A stretch of 64,000 nucleotides of DNA, taken from Planctomycetota bacterium (GTDB taxonomy: Bacteria; Planctomycetota; Planctomycetia; Pirellulales; Pirellulaceae). The stretch's first letter is position 1. Every line of letters begins with the position of its first letter. Both the position numbers and the translations under genes were made by a program. The notes under the pieces were generated by a model. The model saw only the letters and a list, made by a program, of their open reading frames with translations. It was not told the DNA's origin and did no database searches. Positions 1 through 9,985 of the stretch are shown one piece after another. The stretch spans positions 264,712 through 328,711 of the forward strand of contig JABAAE010000005.1 of the NCBI GenBank assembly GCA_014238905.1, written 5' to 3'.

Positions 1-1
1 A

Positions 2-2383
2 TCCACGATCACTAATCCTGAAATCCAAATCTATCACTGGCTTGATTTCCGTTCGTCCGACGCCGTCCACAGGCTGCTGATCACCTCAGATCGCCCCATC
101 AAAACACCAATTTTGGTGGAGATTTCTGACCAATTCAGTCTTTCCGGAGACCAATTTGAGGCATCCGCGGAACGACCCAAAAATCGAATTCGAGGCTCAT
201 TGGTCACCAACGGAACATCCCAAGTTGAATTGAAATGCACAATGGCTGACCGCCAGACTGACATCGGCTTTCTTTCCTTTGAACCGTTGACCGTTTTGAC
301 CCATCCGGTCCGTCAATATTGGGTGGGCACCTCCTCGTCCGATCAATCGGTCTTTCAGGTCATCTCGCCTTTGAAAACAGAACCCATCCCGCCGGGTGAT
401 TTTGAAGAACAATGGAATTCCAAGGCAGAATTCCAGCTCCCAACGCCAGCCGAGTCTTTTTCCATCACCGCTTCGGAAAGATTTGTTTTATTGGGAATCT
501 CATCTTCGGTACCACTAATGGGTAAAACGGTCTCCAACCACTTCTTAAGCAGCGGTCAGCATTTGGTGGAAACGAAACTGGAGATCACAGCCACCAGACG
601 CTTAGACTCTTTAGAATTTAAATTGCCGGACAGTTTTAAGGACGTCACTTTGGCACTCGGCGGTCGATCTTTTCAAGTTCTTCCTCTTGGCGGTGGGGTA
701 TTCCTGTCACCTTTACCCGCTTTACCAGCCGGTCAGTACCAGTTTTCTTTAACGGCACGATCGGCAATTCAAGAGGACAACATCAAATTGGATGTTGTCA
801 GGCTATCGTTTTTGGACCCTACTCAAAGCCACTTCATCTGGTCCAATCGAGAGCGAGTTGTCGACGCTGATGTGTTAACCCCTCCTCAAGAGCCCGTTCG
901 CAAACGGGAGTTCTTCCTGAAAGGTGAAGTTTTAGCCGACGTACAGTCCGTTCAGACAAAACCGGCCCAAGAAGTCCGCACCGCATCGATGGCCGAAAAA
1001 CTCACCTATGAAAATGGGAAGATCATCCATGAAGTCAGTTTTCGTCCCACTGATTTCCAGGAATGGGCGGGTCTGAATATCCCGTTGGAGGCAGACAATA
1101 TCACCAGCGATCCAGCACATTATTTTTGCATCGAAGAATCTCCGGCTTTTTCAAGGAAACAAGTCTGGACACCCGTGGGAATGTCTAACACGAAATCCAT
1201 CTCCTTTCGGTTTTCAACCAACATCTCTCCTCTGGGAATTCGCCCTTCGTTTCTGGAGAATATTCCCGATTTGAAACGGACGATTCAATTACCAGAACAG
1301 ATCGGTAACGACCGGTTAATCTGGAATTTGCCGATCAACAGTCTTTTGATATCCCGCCCACAGAATCGAACCTATCGAATCAATAATGCGACCTCCCTGA
1401 TTCAGTATTCACTCCAGCCCAAACTGGAGAATGAACCGAAAATCGATTTCTCCGAAGCCCTTTATGATCCGCCTTCGAAAACCCTGACCATGCGAATGTT
1501 TGCAGTGCCCAATGGCGTGGCTTCGGTTGTGATCCGGATTCCCGCCGCCATGCGACTGGCCACGGTAACCGTTTGTGGACAGCAACGCCCCTTTGACCGT
1601 TTACCTGACAGCCAATGTCGGTTTGAACTGCTCGACCCTCAACTCTGCCAGTACATCGACTTAGTCTGCTTATGTGCGGACGACGAGTTTGAATTACCGG
1701 AATTGGAACAGTGGGACAACGGTGACGCTTTTTTCCAAGTCAGATCCGGACGCCAATTTCAGTTGAGCTTCGAGGGAACGTCGGGAAGGCATAATGAGAT
1801 AGTCGCGCGTAGGAGGGAATTCCTGGAGAACGCGATCAACATCTATGAAATCAATGAAAAAAACGTCCAGTCCAGTCGGTGGAATTTGGTGAATCGAAAT
1901 TTAGCAGCAATCGCCGGCCTTCAGTCGCAATCGCCAACGCCAGACAACGATTCACTACAGCCCCAGTTCAGCGTTCCGGTGCAAAACATTCCCGAAGAAA
2001 TCATTGCGGCATCTTTCCCCGTGCAATTACTAACCGACCGAAACATCTCGATTCAAAACATTTCCCCGCGAAATCAGTTCAAAAGTCAGGGAATGGTTCT
2101 CGCAGCGATCCTGATGATAACACTGCTTGGCTGGACTGCGTCGGAATACCTGGGGCGGATCTTTCCCTATTTCTATTCCCTGCTATTACTTTCATTAAGT
2201 TGGGTAGGTGGCATCAGTTGGATTTCCGTAGCACCGGGTTCCTACCCAGGCTGGTGCATTACGGCTATCTCAGCACTCATGGCGGGCTTGTTCATCCGTC
2301 GTTTCATTCTGGACATCAGAGCCAAATATCAAGTTCCGGCCTCCACTAAGGCATCGCTTGGTGCGACGAACCGTTCCGCCTAA
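2..2383 (+). CDS. Large membrane-anchored protein of unknown function (5' end outside window)
   Basis: The reading frame is open from base 2, so the start most likely lies upstream of the window; a GTG at 113 is only the first start-like codon inside it. About 690 visible residues are polar and rich in beta-strand-like stretches with no family motif I recognise. The last 90 residues carry three hydrophobic segments (from about GMVLAAILMITLLGW to LFIRRFIL) and a short basic tail. That pattern suggests a large extracytoplasmic domain tethered by C-terminal membrane helices. The next gene is on the opposite strand and converges on it across about 190 bp. Function unknown; the coding call is firm because of length and lack of stops. 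Confidence 0.8.
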   Translation, partial: STITNPEIQIYHWLDFRSSDAVHRLLITSDRPIKTPILVEISDQFSLSGDQFEASAERPKNRIRGSLVTNGTSQVELKCTMADRQTDIGFLSFEPLTVLTHPVRQYWVGTSSSDQSVFQVISPLKTEPIPPGDFEEQWNSKAEFQLPTPAESFSITASERFVLLGISSSVPLMGKTVSNHFLSSGQHLVETKLEITATRRLDSLEFKLPDSFKDVTLALGGRSFQVLPLGGGVFLSPLPALPAGQYQFSLTARSAIQEDNIKLDVVRLSFLDPTQSHFIWSNRERVVDADVLTPPQEPVRKREFFLKGEVLADVQSVQTKPAQEVRTASMAEKLTYENGKIIHEVSFRPTDFQEWAGLNIPLEADNITSDPAHYFCIEESPAFSRKQVWTPVGMSNTKSISFRFSTNISPLGIRPSFLENIPDLKRTIQLPEQIGNDRLIWNLPINSLLISRPQNRTYRINNATSLIQYSLQPKLENEPKIDFSEALYDPPSKTLTMRMFAVPNGVASVVIRIPAAMRLATVTVCGQQRPFDRLPDSQCRFELLDPQLCQYIDLVCLCADDEFELPELEQWDNGDAFFQVRSGRQFQLSFEGTSGRHNEIVARRREFLENAINIYEINEKNVQSSRWNLVNRNLAAIAGLQSQSPTPDNDSLQPQFSVPVQNIPEEIIAASFPVQLLTDRNISIQNISPRNQFKSQGMVLAAILMITLLGWTASEYLGRIFPYFYSLLLLSLSWVGGISWISVAPGSYPGWCITAISALMAGLFIRRFILDIRAKYQVPASTKASLGATNRSA

Positions 2384-2571
2384 CCAACCGCTGTGACGAT
2401 TCGCCAACTTGCTAAGCGACGGGCAAAAGTGACCACCGGAAAACAAGTGCCGCCGCCCGTTCGCCCAGGTGACTTTGAACAAACGCCTGTCAACACGTAA
2501 AAAAAATCGCAGTCTTTCTTTTTCACAACCACCAGCAACACCTGGTGAGCGACAGTTGATCTGAAAACCGA

Positions 2572-4206
2572 TCAAGATGCAGGAGCCTCGGTGTCACCTA
2601 CCCCGGCTCTTTTCTCCTGAAACCGTCCGACCAGAATGGCCACCGCAGCATCACCGGTCACGTTGACAGTCGTCCGGCACATGTCGAGGATCCGGTCAAC
2701 GGCGAAAATCAAGGCAATCCCCTTTTCCGAGACACCAATGGATCCCAGCACAATGACCAACATCACGATCCCAGCACCCGGAACCGCCGCTGAACCGATC
2801 GATGCGAGTGTGGCGGTAAGAACAATCGCTAATTGATCAGACATCGTCAACTCAACTCCCAGTGCCTGAGCAATAAAAACCGCCGCGACCGCTTGGTATA
2901 GACTTGTGCCATCCATATTTACCGTCGCGCCAATTGGCAACACAAAGCTCGCCACTTCTTTCTTAACACCCAGATTTTTCTCGACACACTCCATGGTCAC
3001 CGGCAGAGTGGCTGCGCTGCTGCTGGTTGAAAATGCCAACAATTGGGCAGGCGAAATCCCGTTGAAAAATTGCCGATAGGTTCGACCTCCGAAAATCACA
3101 ACCAGAGAGGGGTAAAACAAAAACACCATGCTAGCTAAACCAGCCAGAACGCAAACTGAATATTTTAACAATCCAAACAAAACGTCCATCGAGGGTGTTG
3201 CAACGACCTGCGCGGCAAGCAATGAAAAGACCCCCAGCGGGGCCAACTTCATAATAATGTCAATCATTTTCAAAATGACTTCATTTAAGCCTCTGAAAAA
3301 TTCTTTAACAGGCTGGGCGGCCGTCGGATCGATCAGCAATAACCCAACGCCGAAAAAGATCACGAAAAAGATCACCTTTAGCATATTTCCATTGGCTGTT
3401 GCGGCTCCGACGATATTATCCGGAACAACGTCGATTAACGCTTGTAGTGGTCCCATGTTCATCTGTTTATCAGCCACGTCGATGCGTCTGACTGCGTCGC
3501 CTTCAAAGTCAGAGGTTAAAGCAGCACGGGTTTCTTCTGAAAACCCTATTCCTGGTTGAACGAGATTGACAATCACCAGCCCCAGGGTGACAGATACCAC
3601 CGTAGTCATCAGGTACAACACCACAGTTCGACCCCCCAGAGAAGAAAGGCTGGAGAGATCTTTTAAATCTGAAATCCCTTTAATCAGCGATGCGACGATT
3701 AACGGTATGGCAATCAGTTTGAGGAGATTGATAAAGATCACACCAAACGGTTTTACCCAGTCGATAATCAAACTTGACCAATTCCATTGTTTGGAATCGA
3801 CTACCAAATCAAGTTTTACATTTTCAATTTCGCCATCCACCGACGTCTTATATTCGATGATCGCCGAATCGCTTCCCACAAAACCTCGTGTGGGGAGGTA
3901 GGTCAATTCAGCTTTGGGGCTAAATCCGACCTCCCCTGAAAACGGGTCAAAACCAATGATGGGCGTAGAATCAACAGAAATCTTTCCATGCGCAGGGGGG
4001 GATTTTTCGCGAATGGAGACCACGGTCGCCCCGACGACCTTGGAAAGATGGATGAGAAGTTGTCCATTTTTGGAGACTGCCAACTCGCCTTCGGGGGCTT
4101 TTTCAGCTGTTGAGTCGAAAAGGACTGCCAACGCACCCAAAAGAACACCGGCGATCATTCCAATTAATATCTGCCAATGCAAAGCAAGTTTATTTTTTTT
4201 GGTCAT
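2572..4206 (-). CDS. Dicarboxylate/amino acid:cation symporter (DAACS family) with an extra extracytoplasmic domain
   Basis: A sodium- or proton-coupled importer of C4-dicarboxylates, glutamate or aspartate in the cytoplasmic membrane (GltP/GltT/DctA family). Family hallmarks are the serine-rich hairpin STSSSAATLPVTM and the TM7 motif NMDGTSLY. The protein is 544 residues against roughly 420-440 for typical bacterial members. The excess lies at about residues 35-142, between TM1 (about 10-30) and TM2 (from about VKPFGVIFINLLKLIAIPL). The insert contains LTYLPTRGFVGSDSAIIEYK, which resembles the end of cadherin-like/tandem-95 Ig-type repeats. Substrate cannot be told from sequence. It is followed upstream by other minus-strand genes but with a 247 bp gap, so it may have its own promoter. 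Confidence 0.9.
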   Translation of the reverse strand: MTKKNKLALHWQILIGMIAGVLLGALAVLFDSTAEKAPEGELAVSKNGQLLIHLSKVVGATVVSIREKSPPAHGKISVDSTPIIGFDPFSGEVGFSPKAELTYLPTRGFVGSDSAIIEYKTSVDGEIENVKLDLVVDSKQWNWSSLIIDWVKPFGVIFINLLKLIAIPLIVASLIKGISDLKDLSSLSSLGGRTVVLYLMTTVVSVTLGLVIVNLVQPGIGFSEETRAALTSDFEGDAVRRIDVADKQMNMGPLQALIDVVPDNIVGAATANGNMLKVIFFVIFFGVGLLLIDPTAAQPVKEFFRGLNEVILKMIDIIMKLAPLGVFSLLAAQVVATPSMDVLFGLLKYSVCVLAGLASMVFLFYPSLVVIFGGRTYRQFFNGISPAQLLAFSTSSSAATLPVTMECVEKNLGVKKEVASFVLPIGATVNMDGTSLYQAVAAVFIAQALGVELTMSDQLAIVLTATLASIGSAAVPGAGIVMLVIVLGSIGVSEKGIALIFAVDRILDMCRTTVNVTGDAAVAILVGRFQEKRAGVGDTEAPAS

Positions 4207-4453
4207 TACTATCCACCTCGTAAATTCCCCGTTGAATGGGTCCGCAAAAAAACGGCAGCCCTTATTCTAGTGCGATTCCAGCCAATGGGTAGCACGAAGC
4301 ATTATTGCCATCTGCATTGAATTGCCACCAGCATCGGCTCGTATTATGACGTCCGAGCAGCCCAGTGCCCCGGGCATCGGCTTGAAAAAACAAACCCACA
4401 GGTCAAGGCTGGCCAAAGGAAACCACCAACCGTGTGGCGCAGGGCTGAGACCT

Positions 4454-7396
4454 TTAAAGAGCCTCAACACGCAAAATCACCGTTTGAATTTCACCAACCT
4501 GAACACCGGATTCATCGTTTGAAAACAGCTCAATACGATAGATACCGGGCTTCAACGAAAAAGCAGGGGCTGCCTGCGACCGCCCTCGCCGCCGGCCACC
4601 TGCAGGGGTCCCCATCGGCAATGTGACAAAATTCAATCCTGACCGGTTTTCAATCTCGAATTCATGGCGTTTTCCGCCCTCAATATTTGTAATGGCAATC
4701 TGATGCTTCTGGTCGACTTTTTCATTGACCAAATACCAGATTTTCGCGGTGCGAGAAGGGTTTGCACCCGAAAACTTTCGGTCTCCAGAAATGCTCTGCG
4801 TCGCCGAACCCCGATAGGTAACCGCTCGCCGAGGTGCAAGCAATTTGACCCCATTTTTTTCAGAATTTTTCATTTCCTGAAGCGGAGAAAGATCGTCCAC
4901 GATAAAGATCCCTCGTCCATGTGATCCGATTATCAGGTCCCGGTCTCGAGGATGGATCACCATATCGTGAACACTCACTCGGGGCAATTCACCAAACGAC
5001 TTCCAGACGAGACCCCCATCCAGAGACGCATAAACGCCGAATTCCGTTCCGACAAACAGCAGGTTCGGATTAATCGGGTCCTCCACAATCACATTGACCG
5101 ATTCCGCCGGTAGATTGCCATTGATCGCATGCCACGTAGCGCCCAAGTCCGATGTTTTGAAGACAAAACTTCGGAAATCATCTTCACGGTACCCGGTGAA
5201 ACAGGCATAGGCGACTGCAGCATCATGCCCAGACAAAACGACTCGACTGCACCACCAGTCACCAGCTTTGAAAGCGAAATTTTCGCTGAGATCGGTCCAA
5301 TTATTCCCTCCGTCATTGGTGAGCTGAACTTTCCCATCATCTGTGCCCACCATGAGCAAATCCGATTTTAACCTGGATTCTGAAATCGTTGTAATCGTGC
5401 AGTAAGGAACATTTCCTTTAATTCTCTCCTCGTTGACGGTTGTTAAATCGTCGCTGATTTCTTCCCAATCATCGCCCCGGTTCATCGATTTGAAGAGCTT
5501 GTTTCCTCCAAAATAGACCACTCTGGAATCATGCGTGGACATCACGATGGGCGAGTTCCAGTTAAACCGATACCTTTCCTCCGACGTACTGGCGCGGGGT
5601 CGGATCGATTTTCTTTCTCCGGTCGCTCGATTGCTTCTGAAAATGGCACCGAATTGGGATTCTGCGATGACGATGTTGGCATCCACTGGGTCAACCTGGA
5701 CGTAAAATCCATCCCCGCCTCCCACTCGATACCAATCGAATTTTGATATTCCGCTACGACTGTTAGTCCTCGATGGCCCAGCCCAACTACCGTTATCCTG
5801 CAAACCACCATAAACATGGTATGGCTGCTGCATGTCCACTGAAACTGCATAGAATTGTGCCAATGGCAGATTGAAAACATGATCCCAGGTCTTGCCGTAA
5901 TCGTAACTTTGATGGAACCCGCCATCATTGCCCAACATCAGGTGAGCTGGGTTGTTAGGATTTATCCAAATGGCATGATGGTCGACATGGACCGACCGTC
6001 CTATCTGAGACCAGGTTTTCCCACCATCGGTGGACGTATTCAGGGGAATGCTCAAAACATAGAGGCGATTTTCATCATTGGGGTCGATACGAATCTGCCC
6101 ATAATAGTAAGCCGGCATCCCACCCAACGCGGTTCGATTGACTTTCTTCCATGTCGAACCAGCGTCATCGGATCGGTATATTTCACCGCCGATCTGACGT
6201 TGACCCGGGACGGCATCGACAGGCCTGCGAACCCGGATTTCCCGCGGAGTGCCTTCGCTGGACAATTGAATCAGGATCGAGTCAGAAGGCTTGAGCCCAC
6301 TGGCAACTGATTTCAATTCCTCTAGCCGGTCAGCCCCAACTCCCGCAAACGATACCACCTGCTGGCCGTTTCTGAGGCCCTGGCGGGCAAGCTGACTGGC
6401 GGATTCCACACCCGCAATAAGCAACTTTTCATTTTCCACCTGGAGATAAAACCCAAACGGTGTCTGGACTATTTCGTTTTCACTCTTGGCTTCGCCCGGT
6501 TTGACCTTGGGTCGTTTCTCATCGGAAGAAGGTTGACCTGGGCGGGTCGCTTTCACCTGAGCTAAATTTTGGTTGGAAACGGTTGCATACAAAATCTCCG
6601 GATTCTGAGGATAAACCGCAATCCCGATTCTGCCGATATTGCCAGCGGGCAAACCGCTGGTCAGCTTTTTCCAGGTATGACCAGCATCGTTGGACTTATA
6701 GATAGCCGATCCCGGTCCGGCTCCATCAAAATCCCAGGCTCGCCTCAAGCGTTCGTAGGTGGCAGCATAAATGACATTGGAGTTTGCCGGATCAATGACG
6801 ACGTCCACCACGCCCACCTGTTCATTGACAAACAAAGCCTTGTTCCATGTTTTCCCACCATCCTTAGTCTTGAACAGTCCTCTTTCCTTATTAGATGAAT
6901 AGAGGTGACCCAATGCCGCGACATAGACCACCTCTGGATCATTGGGATCGATGACAATTCGTCCAATGTGGTGGGAATCCACCAACCCGGTATTGTTCCA
7001 TGTTTTGCCCCGATCGGTCGACTTGTAAACTCCGTCGCCCCAAAGCGAACTTCTCTGGTTGTTGGCTTCACCGGTCCCCACCCATATGACATCGAAATCC
7101 TTTGGATCAATGGCAATATCACCAATTGAAATCGTATTTTCTCTTTCAAAAATATTATTCCACGTCGTCCCGTTGTTTTCAGTAAGCCAAAGTCCGCCTG
7201 AAGCCGAGGCGACCAGAATTCGAAACGGATTCTCAGGATCAGCCTCGATGTCAACAATTCTTCCGCCCGTTGCCGCCGGTCCAATTTCCCGAGCTTTGAA
7301 TTGACCAAGGATATCATCCGCGGTAACTGAAATACCGTCTAAGACCAAAGACGATAACAAGAGAAAAAAAACGCACACACTGGCATGGGAATTCAT
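4454..7396 (-). CDS. Secreted BNR/VPS10-like beta-propeller protein with an inserted PDZ domain
   Basis: The protein is built from many Asp-box/BNR-type repeats such as SDDAGSTWKKV, STDRGKTWNNT and TKDGGKTWNKA, interleaved with IDPNDPEVVYVA-like strands, as in sortilin/VPS10 and glycosyl-hydrolase-like propellers. I chose the ATG at 7396 because it opens a normal signal peptide (MNSHASVCVFFLLLSSLVL); the frame runs 14 codons further upstream. At about residues 310-390 the repeats are interrupted by a PDZ-like segment (GFYLQVENEKLLIAGV ... GLRNGQQVVSFAGV). The C-terminus is a separate beta domain. It is probably exported and binds or processes a peptide or glycan, but catalytic residues are not evident, so an enzymatic role should not be assumed. 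Confidence 0.85.
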   Translation of the reverse strand: MNSHASVCVFFLLLSSLVLDGISVTADDILGQFKAREIGPAATGGRIVDIEADPENPFRILVASASGGLWLTENNGTTWNNIFERENTISIGDIAIDPKDFDVIWVGTGEANNQRSSLWGDGVYKSTDRGKTWNNTGLVDSHHIGRIVIDPNDPEVVYVAALGHLYSSNKERGLFKTKDGGKTWNKALFVNEQVGVVDVVIDPANSNVIYAATYERLRRAWDFDGAGPGSAIYKSNDAGHTWKKLTSGLPAGNIGRIGIAVYPQNPEILYATVSNQNLAQVKATRPGQPSSDEKRPKVKPGEAKSENEIVQTPFGFYLQVENEKLLIAGVESASQLARQGLRNGQQVVSFAGVGADRLEELKSVASGLKPSDSILIQLSSEGTPREIRVRRPVDAVPGQRQIGGEIYRSDDAGSTWKKVNRTALGGMPAYYYGQIRIDPNDENRLYVLSIPLNTSTDGGKTWSQIGRSVHVDHHAIWINPNNPAHLMLGNDGGFHQSYDYGKTWDHVFNLPLAQFYAVSVDMQQPYHVYGGLQDNGSWAGPSRTNSRSGISKFDWYRVGGGDGFYVQVDPVDANIVIAESQFGAIFRSNRATGERKSIRPRASTSEERYRFNWNSPIVMSTHDSRVVYFGGNKLFKSMNRGDDWEEISDDLTTVNEERIKGNVPYCTITTISESRLKSDLLMVGTDDGKVQLTNDGGNNWTDLSENFAFKAGDWWCSRVVLSGHDAAVAYACFTGYREDDFRSFVFKTSDLGATWHAINGNLPAESVNVIVEDPINPNLLFVGTEFGVYASLDGGLVWKSFGELPRVSVHDMVIHPRDRDLIIGSHGRGIFIVDDLSPLQEMKNSEKNGVKLLAPRRAVTYRGSATQSISGDRKFSGANPSRTAKIWYLVNEKVDQKHQIAITNIEGGKRHEFEIENRSGLNFVTLPMGTPAGGRRRGRSQAAPAFSLKPGIYRIELFSNDESGVQVGEIQTVILRVEAL

Positions 7397-7636
7397 CGGC
7401 TGACTCAAAAAATAAATGGACCCGCTATTACATTTCACAGCGCCAAGGCAGTCACTACCTGGGTGAAATTACGGTTTATTTTACTTGGCACCAACGGCGT
7501 TGGCACTTGGAAAGGTTCAATTCGTTTTAAAAAACGAGCGAACGATGTGAAAACGCCGCTGCATGTCACCGGAAGCCGAACCCCCCGCAATCGAAAACGC
7601 TACCAAGTCGCATTTTGTCGCCAAGCGGCCAAAAGA

Positions 7637-9766
7637 TCAGATAAACCGGTCGATAAACCGAGGATCAAGGGGAATATCGCCAATCTCGATGTCCGCAATC
7701 AGATCTTTGTGAAGAGTGGATTGGGGATCCATCAATCGGCGCCCAATGCTGGCCCACGCCCGTTGCAATTGGGGGCTAGTGGTTTTTCCTTTTAACCGAA
7801 TCACGGCTTCAAGATCCAAGGCTTTACCAATCTCTATATATTCCGAACCGGGTTTGTCCAATGACAAAGCAAAAACCAGAGATGCAAGCGAATGGCATAA
7901 CTGGTCAAAAACTCCGCCCTCGTCCCCCAGGAGAAATGCCTGATCCATGAATTTTCTTTGGTATCGTAAAATAATCCAGAGGATCCGGCGGCCCAATTTC
8001 CTGTTACGTCTTAAACCATTTCTGATCAAACGTTTTTTCTCTGGGAAAAGGTTCTCTACACCCGCCATCGAACCGGTCCATGGGTTCATCGACCCCAGCA
8101 CCGATCGCCCAACAAACCAACCACATTTCAACTTTTCAAAAATCCCCCAACTTCCATTTATTTTTGCCATGCCGATCGGCTCAAGATATTCATTTCGTAT
8201 TTTCCGGGTCATGGCATTCGGGGCGCCCACATCCGCCAAAACGGGGTTGGGCCCCTCATAAACGGTGGCAATAGTAAATTCGTGCATATTACCACCGACA
8301 TAATTTTCAATCAGAAATTCAGCGTTGGCCAAGGCTTCTTCACCCTGAGAGCGAATCATGGCCCGCCGCTCGTCGGTATGCACTGAACGGCCACCTTGAA
8401 TCTGGTAGACGTTGATGGCCGTTTGCAGGAGCGCCTTGGTGGCATACACTTTGGCAATCATCCCTTGGGTCTCATCACGAATCCCGTTGGCTGCAAGACG
8501 GAAACATAAATCGCCCAGAACTCGACCAGCCATTCCGTGACAGACTGCCCTCCCGACCCAGGTTTCGATCCTCGGAGCGGTTCCAATCGGCTTGCCGAAA
8601 GTTGACCGAAATGAGAGCCATCCGCCTGATCGATACCGCGTGCGACCCTCGATTTCTTCCTTTTGACTGGGGTCAAGGATGACCTGCGCCAGTAGCTTGA
8701 AGACCTTCGCAGCACTATTGACGCCAATCCCCCCTCGACCCTTCGCCAGGGAACTAAATGCTTGGGCCAATCCTTTTCCAGCCGGTCCCAATAAGGTCTG
8801 GTCCGAAACATCGAACTCGGTGAGACGAAACCGGGCATTCCACAGAAAATCAAAAGCGACCAGGTCATTCCTCTTCATCCGGAAATGCTCCGTGTCCTGC
8901 CGGGGAACCTCAAACAGGAACATCCCCGAATCTCTACCGGGTTGAAGATCCTCGCCTTCAATCTTCAGGACCAGAACACACAAACCGCCATAAATCACGT
9001 TGGTAATTGGCCATTTGACACCATTGAGAAAGTATCGATCCCCCACTCGTCTGGCGGTCATGGACAACTTACTGGGATCCGCCCCCACCCCGGGTTCTGT
9101 TAGCGCAAACGAACCTAACAATTCGCCTGAAGCCATTTTTGGAAGGTAATAGCTTTTTTGCTCCTCGGTTCCAAAATCAAGAATTGGTGTGACCGGTCCG
9201 AGAAAGTTATGAACCTCAAACATGACCGCAAGGTCCGGATGGACAAATGTCAGGGCCCGAAGCAGAGGTCCCAAATCACCCAGCTTTGCCCCGCTTCCGC
9301 CATACTGAGTCGGAATAGCCAGCCCGAAAAATCCTCGTTCTGCCAATCCCGAAATCGTATCGGCATGAAACAGCATCATGTGATGATCACACAAAGTGCC
9401 ATTTTTTTTTCGAGCCATCAGGAATTCCAGTGATTGGCTCATCACCTGGGCCACCTCGGCTTGCGGATTAAAGCTGCCGGCGAAAAACTCGGCCGCTTTG
9501 CCAGTGCCGTACAGAGACTCCAGCGTGGGAGGATCCCCTGAAAATTGGTTTTCGGCAGCTCGGTCTGCGTCGTCCAGACTCGTCAGAGCGGCGATCTCCT
9601 CTTCGCTCTTGCCGGCTTGTTTGAGGATCAACGTCACCGCCTGACCGTTTGAGCCCTCTGTTGAATCGTCTTGGGGAGAATTTAACATCATGGATCGCAA
9701 AATAAGGGTGAACCAGTGGCAAATCCAACTCCTCAATTTTCTTGAGAGCGGGACCTGCATTGACAA
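7637..9766 (-). CDS. Acyl-CoA dehydrogenase, FadE-like
   Basis: A flavoprotein predicted to catalyse the first, alpha-beta dehydrogenation step of fatty-acid beta-oxidation. The ACAD core is clear: N-terminal helical domain with VHNFLGPVTPILDFGTEEQK, the FAD-binding stretch GSFALTEPGVGADPSKLSM, and a C-terminal domain with the likely catalytic Glu in VYEGPNPVLADVG. At 709 residues it is longer than ordinary ACADs (about 380-400) and has a C-terminal extension of about 180 residues, as in the long FadE type. Start is uncertain: TTG at 9766 has AAAGGTG just upstream, while ATG at 9688 gives a shorter N-terminus but shows no ribosome site. Its neighbour is a DUF374-type acyltransferase, which fits lipid metabolism. 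Confidence 0.88.
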   Translation of the reverse strand: MSMQVPLSRKLRSWICHWFTLILRSMMLNSPQDDSTEGSNGQAVTLILKQAGKSEEEIAALTSLDDADRAAENQFSGDPPTLESLYGTGKAAEFFAGSFNPQAEVAQVMSQSLEFLMARKKNGTLCDHHMMLFHADTISGLAERGFFGLAIPTQYGGSGAKLGDLGPLLRALTFVHPDLAVMFEVHNFLGPVTPILDFGTEEQKSYYLPKMASGELLGSFALTEPGVGADPSKLSMTARRVGDRYFLNGVKWPITNVIYGGLCVLVLKIEGEDLQPGRDSGMFLFEVPRQDTEHFRMKRNDLVAFDFLWNARFRLTEFDVSDQTLLGPAGKGLAQAFSSLAKGRGGIGVNSAAKVFKLLAQVILDPSQKEEIEGRTRYRSGGWLSFRSTFGKPIGTAPRIETWVGRAVCHGMAGRVLGDLCFRLAANGIRDETQGMIAKVYATKALLQTAINVYQIQGGRSVHTDERRAMIRSQGEEALANAEFLIENYVGGNMHEFTIATVYEGPNPVLADVGAPNAMTRKIRNEYLEPIGMAKINGSWGIFEKLKCGWFVGRSVLGSMNPWTGSMAGVENLFPEKKRLIRNGLRRNRKLGRRILWIILRYQRKFMDQAFLLGDEGGVFDQLCHSLASLVFALSLDKPGSEYIEIGKALDLEAVIRLKGKTTSPQLQRAWASIGRRLMDPQSTLHKDLIADIEIGDIPLDPRFIDRFI

Positions 9767-9985
9767 CTATACACCTTTCCAGCCTGCCGACGAATTTTTA
9801 ACCGTAAATCTAAATCGCTTCCAACTCACCGGCCCTCCATATCAACTAAACATTCCGATTGGAAGCCGACTATTTTATAAATCAAAACGAGCAACCTGTT
9901 GGAGTTTAGGGCTGATTTCTCCGGATACTCAACGGCGTTCCAAGCAGCTCGGAGGATTCCCCAACCACAAGGAAATGAAGGAGAG

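Noticed and set aside
1879..2349. 156-codon frame overlapping the first gene
   Set aside because: It is a shifted reading of the same strand; the longer frame has a consistent membrane-anchored C-terminus.
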